Below, piece by piece: positions 1-7,780 of a DNA stretch of 51,239 nt. The first letter of the stretch is position 1. Each line of letters begins with the position of its first letter. A program made the translations under genes and the position numbers. This stretch comes from Bacteroidales bacterium (GTDB lineage Bacteria; Bacteroidota; Bacteroidia; Bacteroidales; Bacteroidaceae), in assembly GCA_029218405.1 (NCBI GenBank), contig JAQXRG010000145.1:1-51239 (forward strand), written 5' to 3'. Under the pieces are notes generated by a model. It saw only the letters and a list, made by a program, of their open reading frames with translations, was not told where the DNA came from and searched no databases.

Positions 1-1
1 C

Positions 2-130
2 TACAACAATGAGCGTCCGCACATGAGCCTTGAGTGGAAGACTCCTGCCGAAGCTGCCCTTTGCACGGGTGAGTTGAAGAAAAAGTGGGTGAGTCACAGA
101 GAAAATTTCTTAAAACAACATGTAGCATGA
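2..130 (+). CDS. IS3-type transposase (OrfB-like), C-terminal end, partial at window edge
   Basis: The frame is open from the first bases to a TGA at 128-130 and gives 42 residues that begin YNNERPHMSL and continue with a KTPAEAAL segment. A YNxxRPHxSL block followed by TPxE is the usual C-terminal end of the rve integrase-core domain in IS3-like DDE transposases. The catalytic D-D-E residues would lie upstream, outside the window. The frame has no start of its own here, so it is read as the tail of a longer protein. Downstream there is about 530 bp of repeat-rich non-coding DNA and then a truncated ispG, which fits the right-hand part of an insertion element. The exact IS family is inferred from this short tail only. 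Confidence 0.75.
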   Translation, partial: YNNERPHMSLEWKTPAEAALCTGELKKKWVSHRENFLKQHVA

Positions 131-268
131 AGAAAAATCCCTAACTTTGGGGTGACCCAACAAGAATGTCTTGCCATATGCGAGACCAGGACTAGAGAAG
201 GAGGTGAGGTCTCCGCCTTTACCCCTCTCTTGTCCTGTAAATTTGTTTTTGCTAACGCTGCGGCAGTG

Positions 269-396
269 TCAACCACAATCGTGACTAAGTCGCAAACGTA
301 TCAACCAAATATAAAAGTAATGTTTAACCAGGTCAACCAACATTAAAAGTAAGGCTTGAAGTAGTCAACCAAAAGCGTTAAACTACAAAGGGCGTG
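269..396 (+). repeat. Four direct repeats with exact 32-bp period, core TCAACCA
   Basis: TCAACCA begins at 269, 301, 333 and 365, each exactly 32 bp after the previous one. The second and third units also share AAAAGTAA at the same offset. The rest of each unit is divergent. Regularly spaced sites just downstream of a transposase gene are best read as possible transposase-binding sites in the element's end. The core is too short and the units too divergent for a CRISPR array. Confidence 0.6.
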
Positions 397-436
397 ATAA
401 GTATATTGGCTTCAGGGGCAGTCGCAGTTATGAGAT

Positions 437-498
437 ACTCCAGTACCAGCTAACTAAAACTCCAGTACCAGATAACTTACACTGAAAAGGGTACTGGA
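437..498. repeat. Paired ACTCCAGTACCAG direct repeat (22-bp spacing) with an inverted copy
   Basis: ACTCCAGTACCAG occurs at 437-449 and again at 459-471, 22 bp apart, each followed by a similar TAACT sequence. GTACTGGA at 491-498 is the exact reverse complement of TCCAGTAC at 461-468, so the second copy can also form a stem with a 22-nt loop. It may be another protein-binding site of the insertion element or the footprint of a second element. Nothing in the sequence decides between these. Confidence 0.5.
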
Positions 499-664
499 TG
501 ACGGATTTGGCTGATTAAACTGAGATAAAGGATTCGGTAAAGTCAGTATAATCCGTAATCGAAAAGAGGATAAAAACAATTGGGTCTTGGGTCACTAGGA
601 CAGGACCTCTATTTTGCTTGAATGATAATATATATAATAAGTAGATGTTCATAATTAGTTTATA

Positions 665-922
665 TCATCCACCATCGCCCGCATCAAGGCTGCCACTTCG
701 CACCTGAAAGGGCTGAAGATTGGCATCATGGGCTGCATCGTGAACGGTCCGGGCGAGATGGCGGACGCTGACTATGGCTACGTAGGTGCCGGCCGAGGCA
801 AGATCAGCCTGTACAAGCAGAAGGTGTGTGTGGAGAAGAACATCCCCGAAGAGCAGGCAGTGGAAAAGCTGCTGGAGCTGATTCGGGCGGATGAAACGAC
901 GAAGCCCGCTTCTGAGCACTAA
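665..922 (+). pseudogene. ispG: ispG (gcpE) 3' fragment, truncated at its 5' end
   Basis: The 85-codon frame matches the C-terminal end of 4-hydroxy-3-methylbut-2-enyl diphosphate synthase, the 4Fe-4S enzyme of the MEP isoprenoid pathway. It holds the GCIVNGPGE motif, with the third cluster-ligand Cys and the Glu ligand seven residues later (C305/E312 in E. coli numbering). The first two cluster cysteines and the whole TIM-barrel domain are missing. The frame is closed upstream by a TAG at 656-658 and similarity begins at about 665-670, directly after the insertion-element DNA. The ATG at 728 is internal to the family and is not a plausible native start. MEP-pathway genes are normally essential in this group, so a complete copy should exist elsewhere, or this is an element or assembly junction. 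Confidence 0.85.
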
Positions 923-932
923 CAGCAAAAAA

Positions 933-999
933 ATTAAAGCCAACAGTTCTCATTTCTGTTAAGTTACAACAAAAATGAGAATTGTTGGCTTTAATGCAG
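933..999 (+). terminator. Long stem-loop after ispG
   Basis: Bases 933-955 and 973-995 form a 23-bp stem with one G-U-type mismatch and a 17-nt loop. The stem begins 11 bp after the ispG stop and is AT-rich at its base, so it can act as a terminator in both directions. It separates ispG from the convergent GH110 gene. Confidence 0.75.
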
Positions 1000-1032
1000 G
1001 GATGCCAGTTGTCGCTTCAATCTATATTTGCT

Positions 1033-2862
1033 TCAAAACTTCACCTTCAGCTCTTTCTTTGGCATGTTCTCCCAGCGGAGACTCTGCCACGACACGGAGG
1101 AAGGCCATTCGTTGTCGATCATCCTCACATGGCTACATCCGTTGAAGACTGCCACCGGCGTAGCGGCATCCGCCTTCTGCGACAAGTCCTCCACCTTGTT
1201 GCCGGTAAAGACCAGGCCGGAAGTGCTCTTGGCATACAGGGCCGGATGACCCGGACAACGGAACGTATTGCCCACGATGCGCACGTTGCGGTGTACCGGA
1301 CGGCGCACATCCACCACCGTATTCGACGGATGCAAGGCAATGACCGCTCCGGCAGGCCCTCCCTGGTAAGCACAATCCACAAACGTGTTGTTCTCTATCA
1401 GCACATCCTTCACCGGTCCCGACTCAAACCAGCCCTCAGCATCTCCCTCAATCAGGATGGCACTCATGCCGGTCTTGTAGTAGGTATTGTCGGCGATGAC
1501 CACCTTCCGGGGAGTGGTCACCAACGTACCCCGCGCACTGGTGTGGGTGAAATAGCAGCCCCGGATTTCCACTTCGGGTGTACATGTCATGTTCTCCACA
1601 CAGTCGTGATCCAGTTCCAACGCTGCCGGCACCGCACGGTCGAACGTCACCTGTACAGTCCGTTCGGACAGTCGCTTCACACCGCTAACGATGGCTTCGG
1701 CATACCGCTCCATCGTGGAGGGACGGACAAAAGCCACCGTGTCGCCCTGGAAATAGGCGTTGAAGCCATAGCTCTGTCCGTGCATGAAACGGAGCACCAG
1801 CGTACGGTCGTCCACCTTCTCCACGGCCCGCAGATTGGTGCCGTGCACGTTGATGGGGTCATCGTGCGCCCCCGAAAAAGTACAGCCCAGTACCGACACC
1901 TTCCCGCTGCAGCCTGAGAAATGCATCATGTCGGCCGACGAAGCCAGGATACGCCCTGTCGTTTCACGGGGAACACACTTCACGCCTTTCATGGTGACAT
2001 TCCGTGTATATTGGCTCATGATACCGAGGCCATGCATATAGTGCATCCGAACATCCTCCAGCGTGATGTCCTGACTTTCGTAGATGAACATCCCCACCTG
2101 GTCGCGGATGATGTCGCGGACCGTGAGCGTGTTGCCCACCTTCGGGAGAAAGCCGACAGGCGTCTTGAAGCGGACCGTGCCGGGTGCCACCTCGGTGGCC
2201 TCGGATTTCGCCAGCGTGTTCCATCCCTGGCTGTAGTAGAAATGGTCGGTCACCTTGTCGTGTTCGATGCAATGGTTCAGGTTGGAACGCCAGCCTTCCC
2301 CATACAGGTGGATCTTTCCATCCGCCACTTCATAGCGGCTGTCACGGTGGAACGACACTTCCACTTCACCGTCGGCTACTTTCGTATAGGTAATTTCAGA
2401 GGCCGACGGACGTTCGAAGTCGAAATGGAGTCCCTTCAGTTGCATGTCCCTGCAATGGTCGAACGCCAGCATGATCATCTTGCCGTGGAACATCAGCAGA
2501 GTGTTCTTTCCCACAACGGTCAGCCCTTCCAGTTCCTCGAACAACAGTCCCACTGTCTTGATCTTCGACGGACACTCCCGCTCGGTAGAGGTGTTGGACA
2601 CATAATACTCTTTACGCACGGCCCCTTCGGGCCAGAAGTCATACCGTCCCTCATCGAACGCCAGCACTTTGGCGTGCCGTTCCTTGCACGCCTGTATGGC
2701 CTGCTGCAGACGGGTTACGTTGTTCTCGAACGTATAAGGCTTCGCTCCAAACTCTGCCACAAAGACGGTATCACTCGGCTGGGCAAAAGCGGCCGTTACG
2801 GCCATCGTCCAGCACACAAACAATAAATAAACGCAGTGTTTCATCATATAGGTTGGTTTCAT
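1033..2862 (-). CDS. glaB: GH110 alpha-1,3-galactosidase
   Basis: The product has 609 residues, begins with a signal peptide (hydrophobic to about residue 27, AFAQ cleavage region) and continues as a right-handed parallel beta-helix. It matches GH110 exo-alpha-1,3-galactosidases, which remove terminal alpha-1,3-linked galactose, as in blood-group B and linear B glycans. The three catalytic-centre aspartates can be placed: D311 in ADMMHF and the tandem pair D334-D335 in GAHDDPIN. Their spacing (23 and 24 residues) equals that of D321, D344 and D345 reported for the Pseudoalteromonas GH110 enzyme. M6 or M7 could be the true start, as both leave the signal peptide intact. The neighbouring GH97 pseudogene is of the alpha-galactosidase type, so the locus probably served alpha-galactoside breakdown in the periplasm. 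No SusC/D pair lies beside it. Confidence 0.9.
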   Translation of the reverse strand: MKPTYMMKHCVYLLFVCWTMAVTAAFAQPSDTVFVAEFGAKPYTFENNVTRLQQAIQACKERHAKVLAFDEGRYDFWPEGAVRKEYYVSNTSTERECPSKIKTVGLLFEELEGLTVVGKNTLLMFHGKMIMLAFDHCRDMQLKGLHFDFERPSASEITYTKVADGEVEVSFHRDSRYEVADGKIHLYGEGWRSNLNHCIEHDKVTDHFYYSQGWNTLAKSEATEVAPGTVRFKTPVGFLPKVGNTLTVRDIIRDQVGMFIYESQDITLEDVRMHYMHGLGIMSQYTRNVTMKGVKCVPRETTGRILASSADMMHFSGCSGKVSVLGCTFSGAHDDPINVHGTNLRAVEKVDDRTLVLRFMHGQSYGFNAYFQGDTVAFVRPSTMERYAEAIVSGVKRLSERTVQVTFDRAVPAALELDHDCVENMTCTPEVEIRGCYFTHTSARGTLVTTPRKVVIADNTYYKTGMSAILIEGDAEGWFESGPVKDVLIENNTFVDCAYQGGPAGAVIALHPSNTVVDVRRPVHRNVRIVGNTFRCPGHPALYAKSTSGLVFTGNKVEDLSQKADAATPVAVFNGCSHVRMIDNEWPSSVSWQSLRWENMPKKELKVKF

Positions 2863-2889
2863 GGGTTAATAGCCCTATGTTGGCATATG

Positions 2890-2897
2890 CGAAAGTA
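2890..2897 (-). promoter_or_regulatory. Candidate -7 element for the GH110 gene
   Basis: The minus strand reads TACTTTCG, one base from the Bacteroides TAnnTTTG -7 consensus, 28 bp upstream of the GH110 start. No clear -33 element is seen. Confidence 0.4.
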
Positions 2898-2958
2898 GAC
2901 GATGCAGGCCGCAGCCTTCCGGTAGCCGCGGCCTGTCAATGTCACATGCCCACTGATG

Positions 2959-4621
2959 TCAAGGGTTGATCTTCACGATACGGGCCACAAAGCCACCGCC
3001 TGGCATCAGTTCTTCCTGCAGCCGCTGTCCGGCACGGATTTTCCGTTGCTTCACCTGGATGAGTTTCCGGTTGCCGGGGGTGTCGGCGGCAATCTCCATC
3101 CGGTAACTTCCTTTTGGCAGGAAATCCAGCCGGGCATCGAACTTCCGGGCCTGCTCTCCATTCAGCACCGTGAGGTACCACACGTCGTCTTTCCGTCGCG
3201 CCAGTGCCGCCAACTCGCCGATGCCACTTTCAGGCAACACCACGGTCTCGTCCCACGTAACGGGTACTTGCTCAATGAAGGAACGTCCCGGCGAAGCCAA
3301 CATGTCCTCCATGTCTGCTGCAAAAATCAACATCGGAGAGGTGAACATATAAATAGAGGACAACTGATGGGCGAAGGTCACCGAGGGATGACAGAAGGCA
3401 CGGAAATTCAACGGTGTGTAGTCGGCAGGACCTGCCAGCCAGCGAGTGAAGGGCAGCACCGTATCATGATAAGGCCAGGGCGGACCCGGTGCCCAACTGT
3501 TCTCAGCACCTACGCATTCCAGTCCTCTTACGGCTTCCTTCGCCAGCAGGTTAGGATAGGTGTAGGAGTCGCCTGTCGGCTTGTTGACACCATGGAAAAT
3601 CACCATCAGCTTTTCCTTGGCCGCTGCCCTCAGGATATCCTCCATCAGGTTGACAGTGAAGAGGTTCTCCGTATGAAAGAAATCGATTTTCAGTCCCTTC
3701 ACGCCCACTTCGGCACACTTCCTCATGAAGTCCGCCCGTTCGTCGGGATCCACCAGACCGATGTCCGACGTGTTACCCGCGCGCGGCGAAGAGGACCTCC
3801 ACACCCAGATGTTCACGTTCTTGGGCCGTGCATAGTCCACCAGCTCCTTCAGCATCTCCCATTTCGTCCGTCCGGCGGCATTCTTCTCAGTCTGCTGCCA
3901 CAGCTCCCAGCCGTCGTCCACCACTACCGACTCAATACCCAGCTCGGAGCAGCCGTCCACGTACTTCTTATGATTGGCAAGGCTCAGCCGATCCGGTCCC
4001 TCGACTAACCAAGTGAAGGAAGCCCTCCCTGGCTTGATCCACTCGGTCTGGGCGCCGTCAGGGAACAATGTCTTGTCTGGCTGATCGGCCACCTGGGCGA
4101 TGATTCGGTTGTTTACCAGTCCGTTCAGGTCTTTCGCCAGCATCAAGACGCGCCACGGAGTCACAACCTCACGCTGTCCTTCTCGGGGAGCGGCCACCCA
4201 CGGTACGTCACGTACCACTTCGTGCCAATACTTCGGAGCCGGGATACCGGTAATGACCCCCGACTCCATGTGCCCCTTGTTCTCCACATAGCCGAACCGG
4301 ACACGGTTGGGGGCCGTACCCAGCAGGACCGCCCCATGATAATGGAACAGATTGGCCTCGGTCAGTGCCGCATAAATACCCGAAGCACACAGACCCTTCT
4401 GCCGGGATGCGGTAGCGCAAGGCCACCCCATCCTCGAACGTCCGAGTGTCCAAAAGCAAGCGATGTCCGTCCGCCTGTTCCAGTTCATAGGTGACCAACT
4501 GGCCGTCCACAGCTGTCTGCCGGAGGCGGCTCACCTGGCTGCCGATATGGCAGTTGTCCACGTTCATGCCCAAAGGGGCTTCCTCAATGACGGGCTGTTC
4601 GTCGAACGACACCTGGGTATC
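2959..4621 (-). pseudogene. GH97 glycosidase (retaining alpha-galactosidase type), frameshifted and truncated
   Basis: Two minus-strand frames together make a GH97 protein. The upstream piece (about 4621 to 4395) carries the N-terminal sandwich domain, ending near FEDGVALRYRIPAEG. The downstream piece (about 4395 to 2959) resumes at IYAALTEANLFHY in another frame. Roughly 70 residues expected between them in full-length GH97 are missing, so a deletion that is not a multiple of three is likely. The 5' end is also lost: a TAG at 4622-4624 precedes DTQVSF, and there is no signal peptide. The catalytic half is intact. It has a nucleophile-type Asp in GLKIDFF and a Glu in RGLECVG 55 residues later, the spacing of D415 and E470 in the retaining B. 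thetaiotaomicron GH97 alpha-galactosidase. It is therefore a decaying gene of the retaining subtype; a sequencing error would not explain the missing block. Confidence 0.85.
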
Positions 4622-4731
4622 CTACCAATCATTTACATTTTCTTACGAAACAAGCGAGAAAGCCTGACGGGAAAGACGATCATGAACGGGCAACCCACCC
4701 TTGGGCCACTCTCATAGCCTGCGAAAGGAGT

Positions 4732-6423
4732 CTATCGCTCCGGTGCCGACAGCAGCTTCCGATAGCGTTCCGGCTGGCTCAATACCTCTATCGCCTGCTC
4801 CAACGCCTTGTCATCACGTAGCCGCTGCATGGCCGCGCCCCGCTGGTAGAAGTAACGAGTAGCGATTTCCTGCTCCAGCTGGTTCCGGATGGGACGGGCA
4901 AAAAAGTCCAGGTCTCGGTCCAGGTTGTGATTCAACTTCTGCTCCAGTGCCTTGAACTCCTCAGCGGCCTCCTCCATATAGCCCTCGAACTCTGCCATCT
5001 CTTTCAGCGACTTCAGCATCTTCTCGCTCTGGCGGTCATAGGTAAACTTACGGCTCTTCACCAGTTCCTTGAAAGCCGCATACTCCTCGTCGGTCAAAAC
5101 AATATCGCCTACACTGCTCACTTGCGGATGCTCCAGACAGTAGCGGGTAGCATAATCGAAGATCAAGTCTTCGTTGACCAGGTAAAACAGGATGTTCGGT
5201 AGCTTCTCCTCCTTCACTTCAATGTCGGGACGGATGCCTCCCCCGTCGCGCACTTCACGTCCTGCCGCCGTATGGAACACCGTGGTCAGGCTGTCGGGAA
5301 TACGTGCCGCCGAACCGTCGGCATTCTTCTTCGCATAGTCGATGGCCTGTATGCAGCGTCCGCTGGGGATGTAATACTTCGAGGTCGTCACCTTCAGTGT
5401 ACCGTCATACGGCAGCGCACGGGTGGTCTGCACCAGCCCCTTTCCGTAGGTACGTCCGCCCACTACCACGGCACGGTCCAAGTCCTGCAGGGCACCACTG
5501 GTAATCTCCGAGGCCGAAGCGGTGCCGCCGTTCACCAGCACAGCGATGGGAATCTCCGTGTCTATCGGCTCGTTCTGGGTCGCGAAGGAGCCCTGCGCCT
5601 GCTGCAGCTTGCCCTTGGTCACCACAATCTCCTGCCCCTTCGGCACGAAGAAGTTGACAATCTCCACCGCCTCCTGCAGCGAGCCGCCACCATTGTCGCG
5701 CAAGTCAATGACGAGCGAAGCGGCTCCCTGCTGTTTCAGCTCGATGAACGCTTTCTTCATGTCCTTGGCGCAATTGTCGGTGAAGCTGGTCAGCACCATA
5801 TAGCCGATGCTGTCGGACACCATGCCATAATAGGGCACCGGATTCTGCCGGATGCTGCGGCGGGTAATGGGAATCTCCAGCACCGTGCTGTCACCCAGCG
5901 TGGGCCGCTGTACCTTGAGCACGAACGAGGTGCCCGGCTCGCCGCGTAACGCCTCGCTCACCTTCGATGAGAACTCCTGTGGCTTCATCGTGCCGCGCGT
6001 CATGTCCTTGCCGCCCACGGAGAGGATGATGTCGCCTGCTTTCACGCCCGCCTCCGCCGCAGGCATCCCTTCGATAGGTTCCATGACGGCGATGCGGTCC
6101 ATGCGTTCGTAGTAACGGATGGTGGCGCCTATGCCGGCATACTTGCCCGTAATCATCTCCTTCAGGCTGCTCACCTCCTCGCTGGGATAATATTCGGTGT
6201 AGGGGTCAGTCAGCGACAGCATCCCTTCAATGCCCTCCTCAATCATCTTCTGCGCGTTGAGGGTATCCACATAAAACAAGTCCAGCTCCTTGAAGATGGA
6301 GTTCAGGATGTCCAGGTTCTTCGAAATCTGGAACCTGCGGTCATCGGCCGACTGGGCCGACACCGCCGCAGTGCCGCCCGTACAGAACAGGAGCAGCCCT
6401 ATCAATAGTCTTTTCAGCTTCAT
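4732..6423 (-). CDS. S41 family C-terminal processing peptidase (CtpA/Prc-like)
   Basis: The 563-residue protein has a signal peptide ending around AVSAQ (residue 24), an N-terminal helical cap, a PDZ domain at about 90-175 and the S41 catalytic core at about 200-380. The serine-lysine dyad is visible: S303 in GGTASASEI and K328 in GRTYGKGLVQ, 25 residues apart as in E. coli Prc. A charged alpha-helical extension of about 150 residues follows the core. Such enzymes cut unfolded or tagged envelope proteins near their C-termini in the periplasm. The length is normal for Bacteroidota copies. The gene is alone: a 256-bp spacer separates it from the divergent tRNA-Asn cluster, and the GH97 pseudogene follows it. 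The physiological substrate cannot be told from sequence. Confidence 0.93.
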   Translation of the reverse strand: MKLKRLLIGLLLFCTGGTAAVSAQSADDRRFQISKNLDILNSIFKELDLFYVDTLNAQKMIEEGIEGMLSLTDPYTEYYPSEEVSSLKEMITGKYAGIGATIRYYERMDRIAVMEPIEGMPAAEAGVKAGDIILSVGGKDMTRGTMKPQEFSSKVSEALRGEPGTSFVLKVQRPTLGDSTVLEIPITRRSIRQNPVPYYGMVSDSIGYMVLTSFTDNCAKDMKKAFIELKQQGAASLVIDLRDNGGGSLQEAVEIVNFFVPKGQEIVVTKGKLQQAQGSFATQNEPIDTEIPIAVLVNGGTASASEITSGALQDLDRAVVVGGRTYGKGLVQTTRALPYDGTLKVTTSKYYIPSGRCIQAIDYAKKNADGSAARIPDSLTTVFHTAAGREVRDGGGIRPDIEVKEEKLPNILFYLVNEDLIFDYATRYCLEHPQVSSVGDIVLTDEEYAAFKELVKSRKFTYDRQSEKMLKSLKEMAEFEGYMEEAAEEFKALEQKLNHNLDRDLDFFARPIRNQLEQEIATRYFYQRGAAMQRLRDDKALEQAIEVLSQPERYRKLLSAPER

Positions 6424-6626
6424 CTTGATTCTACCTTATATAATAATGGCTGCAAATAAACACATTATTTGTCATCCGCCTGTCATCCCCGTCCGATATT
6501 TAACTTTATTTGTTCCACACCGCCCGCCGAAGGTCCTGCCGTCGTCTGTTTTTCCCATCACAGCAGTCCGGACACGGCCTGTCCCGATTATTTTATCCCT
6601 TTCACACATTTTTTTGGCCTAAGCTA

Positions 6627-6657
6627 TTGCATATTCCAAAATATCCCACTATCTTTG
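6627..6657 (+). promoter_or_regulatory. Promoter of the tRNA-Asn cluster
   Basis: TTG at 6627-6629 and TATCTTTG at 6650-6657, 20 bp apart, match the Bacteroides -33/-7 promoter. The -7 box ends 22 bp before the first tRNA. The rest of 6424-6626 is AT-rich leader of the divergent S41 gene with nothing else recognised. Confidence 0.7.
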
Positions 6658-6679
6658 CACCGCAATTGAGAAAATACCT

Positions 6680-6753
6680 TCTTCGTTAGCTCAGTCGGTT
6701 AGAGCATCTGACTGTTAATCAGAGGGTCCTTGGTTCAAGTCCAAGACGAAGAG
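6680..6753 (+). tRNA. tRNA-Asn (GTT), copy 1
   Basis: A 74-nt cloverleaf. Acceptor arm TCTTCGT pairs with ACGAAGA, the D arm is TAGCTCAGTCGGTTAGAGCA, the anticodon stem CTGACT/AATCAG holds GTT, and the T arm is CTTGGTTCAAGTCCAAG. The discriminator is G and CCA is not encoded. First of three tandem copies. Confidence 0.97.
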
Positions 6754-6774
6754 CGATGTCAACATCAATTGCAT

Positions 6775-6848
6775 TCTTCAGTAGCTCAGTCGGTTAGAGC
6801 ATCTGACTGTTAATCAGAGGGTCGTTGGTTCAAGTCCAACCTGAAGAG
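6775..6848 (+). tRNA. tRNA-Asn (GTT), copy 2, variant acceptor and T stems
   Basis: Same D and anticodon arms as the flanking copies, but the acceptor is TCTTCAG/CTGAAGA and the T stem is GTTGG/CCAAC. Each change on one side of a stem is matched on the other, so the fold is kept. It lies 21 bp after copy 1. Confidence 0.96.
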
Positions 6849-6854
6849 CCAAAT

Positions 6855-6928
6855 TCTTCGTTAGCTCAGTCGGTTAGAGCATCTGACTGTTAATCAGAGG
6901 GTCCTTGGTTCAAGTCCAAGACGAAGAG
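6855..6928 (+). tRNA. tRNA-Asn (GTT), copy 3
   Basis: Identical to copy 1 over all 74 nt and only 6 bp after copy 2. It is followed at once by a terminator, so the three genes form one transcript. Confidence 0.97.
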
Positions 6929-6931
6929 CAG

Positions 6932-6966
6932 AAAGTCCGTTTCCTTGTGAGACGGACTTTTTTTTG
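6932..6966 (+). terminator. Rho-independent terminator of the tRNA-Asn operon
   Basis: AAAGTCCGT (6932-6940) pairs perfectly with ACGGACTTT (6952-6960), with an 11-nt loop and a run of T directly after. Confidence 0.9.
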
Positions 6967-7040
6967 TGCGCTACACCGAATACATTCTGCGGGCAGGAAC
7001 AGACATCTGGAAGCTCCTCTTCAGTTTTATTTAGGATTTA

Positions 7041-7071
7041 TTGCACGTTTCATCCGACTTTCGTACCTTTG
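7041..7071 (+). promoter_or_regulatory. Promoter of the xpt operon
   Basis: TTG at 7041-7043 and TACCTTTG at 7064-7071 with a 20-bp spacer match the Bacteroides -33/-7 consensus. The predicted leader before xpt is about 40 nt. It is too short for a purine riboswitch, and none is seen. Confidence 0.7.
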
Positions 7072-7116
7072 TCTGCACATTATTTAATAAAAACAACCAG
7101 CCAAACTGAAGAGACC

Positions 7117-7737
7117 ATGAATTTCCTTGAAGAAAAAATCCTGCGGGATGGAGTCATCAAACAGGGAAACATCCTGAAAGTGGACAGTTTCCTCAACCAT
7201 CAAATCGACGTAGATACCATCCGTCAGATGGCCTACGAGTTCAAACGCCGTTTCCAAGGCATAGAGGTGAACAAGATTCTCACCATCGAGGCCAGCGGCA
7301 TTGCCATCGCCACCTTAGTGGGCCACCTCTACGACGTGCCGGTGGTGTTTGCCAAGAAGAGCGAAACGGCCAACAGCACCGATGACAAATATGTGGCAAA
7401 GGCCTACTCGTTCACCCACAAGCGGCATAACAATGTTTTTGTTTCCCGGCCTTATCTTTCCGCCTCCGACAAAGTGCTGATTATCGACGACTTCCTGGCC
7501 GACGGTGAGGCTTGTCATGCGCTCATTGACCTGGTCCACCAAGCCGGCGGTGAAGTGGCAGGCATCGGCATCGCCATCGAAAAGGGACAACAGAAGGGCG
7601 GTGGCACACTGCGGGCTGAGGGCTACCGGCTGGAGTCCATCGCCATTATCGAATCGATGGACTGGGAGACACAAATCATCCGTTTCCGCGAACAGCCGCA
7701 ACAACCCATCTGTAACACCCACTTAAAGATGGGGTAA
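7117..7737 (+). CDS. xpt: Xanthine phosphoribosyltransferase
   Basis: The 206-residue protein converts xanthine plus PRPP to XMP in the cytoplasmic purine salvage pathway. It begins MNFLEEKILRDG, as Xpt proteins do. It carries the type I PRT PRPP-binding loop in VLIIDDFLADGEA, followed by a GIGIAIEKG segment typical of Xpt. The frame is open further upstream, but the ATG at 7117 matches the family start and lies about 40 nt after the predicted transcription start. A purine permease follows 43 bp downstream on the same strand, so import and salvage are probably co-transcribed. Confidence 0.96.
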   Translation: MNFLEEKILRDGVIKQGNILKVDSFLNHQIDVDTIRQMAYEFKRRFQGIEVNKILTIEASGIAIATLVGHLYDVPVVFAKKSETANSTDDKYVAKAYSFTHKRHNNVFVSRPYLSASDKVLIIDDFLADGEACHALIDLVHQAGGEVAGIGIAIEKGQQKGGGTLRAEGYRLESIAIIESMDWETQIIRFREQPQQPICNTHLKMG

Positions 7738-7780
7738 GGCAACGAGATAACAACATCCGAAAACATTCATCCACCAACTT

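Larger units (their letters stand above)
131..664. mobile_element. Non-coding right-hand part of the insertion element, up to the ispG junction
   Basis: No convincing gene lies between the transposase stop and the ispG fragment. The short frames here (for example 152-346 on the plus strand) have unnatural composition. The stretch holds a 32-bp-period direct repeat (269-396), a paired CCAGTACCAG motif with an inverted copy (437-498), and an AT-rich end (620-664). A TAG at 656-658 closes the ispG frame upstream, so the boundary between element and ispG lies at about 659-670. No terminal inverted repeat or target duplication can be defined because the left end is outside the window. Confidence 0.5.

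Noticed and set aside
269..396. CRISPR-like array
   Set aside because: The period is regular, but the conserved core is only seven bases and there is no spacer/repeat division or cas gene.
1921..2826. Plus-strand frames antisense to the GH110 gene
   Set aside because: The GH110 catalytic motifs are intact on the minus strand; the plus-strand translation has no recognisable motif.
6680..6928. tRNA-Asn cluster as an integration hot spot
   Set aside because: No integrase, no partial tRNA copy and no mobile genes lie next to it.
7072..7116. Purine riboswitch in front of xpt
   Set aside because: The predicted leader is about 40 nt, too short for the aptamer, and no conserved three-way junction sequence is present.
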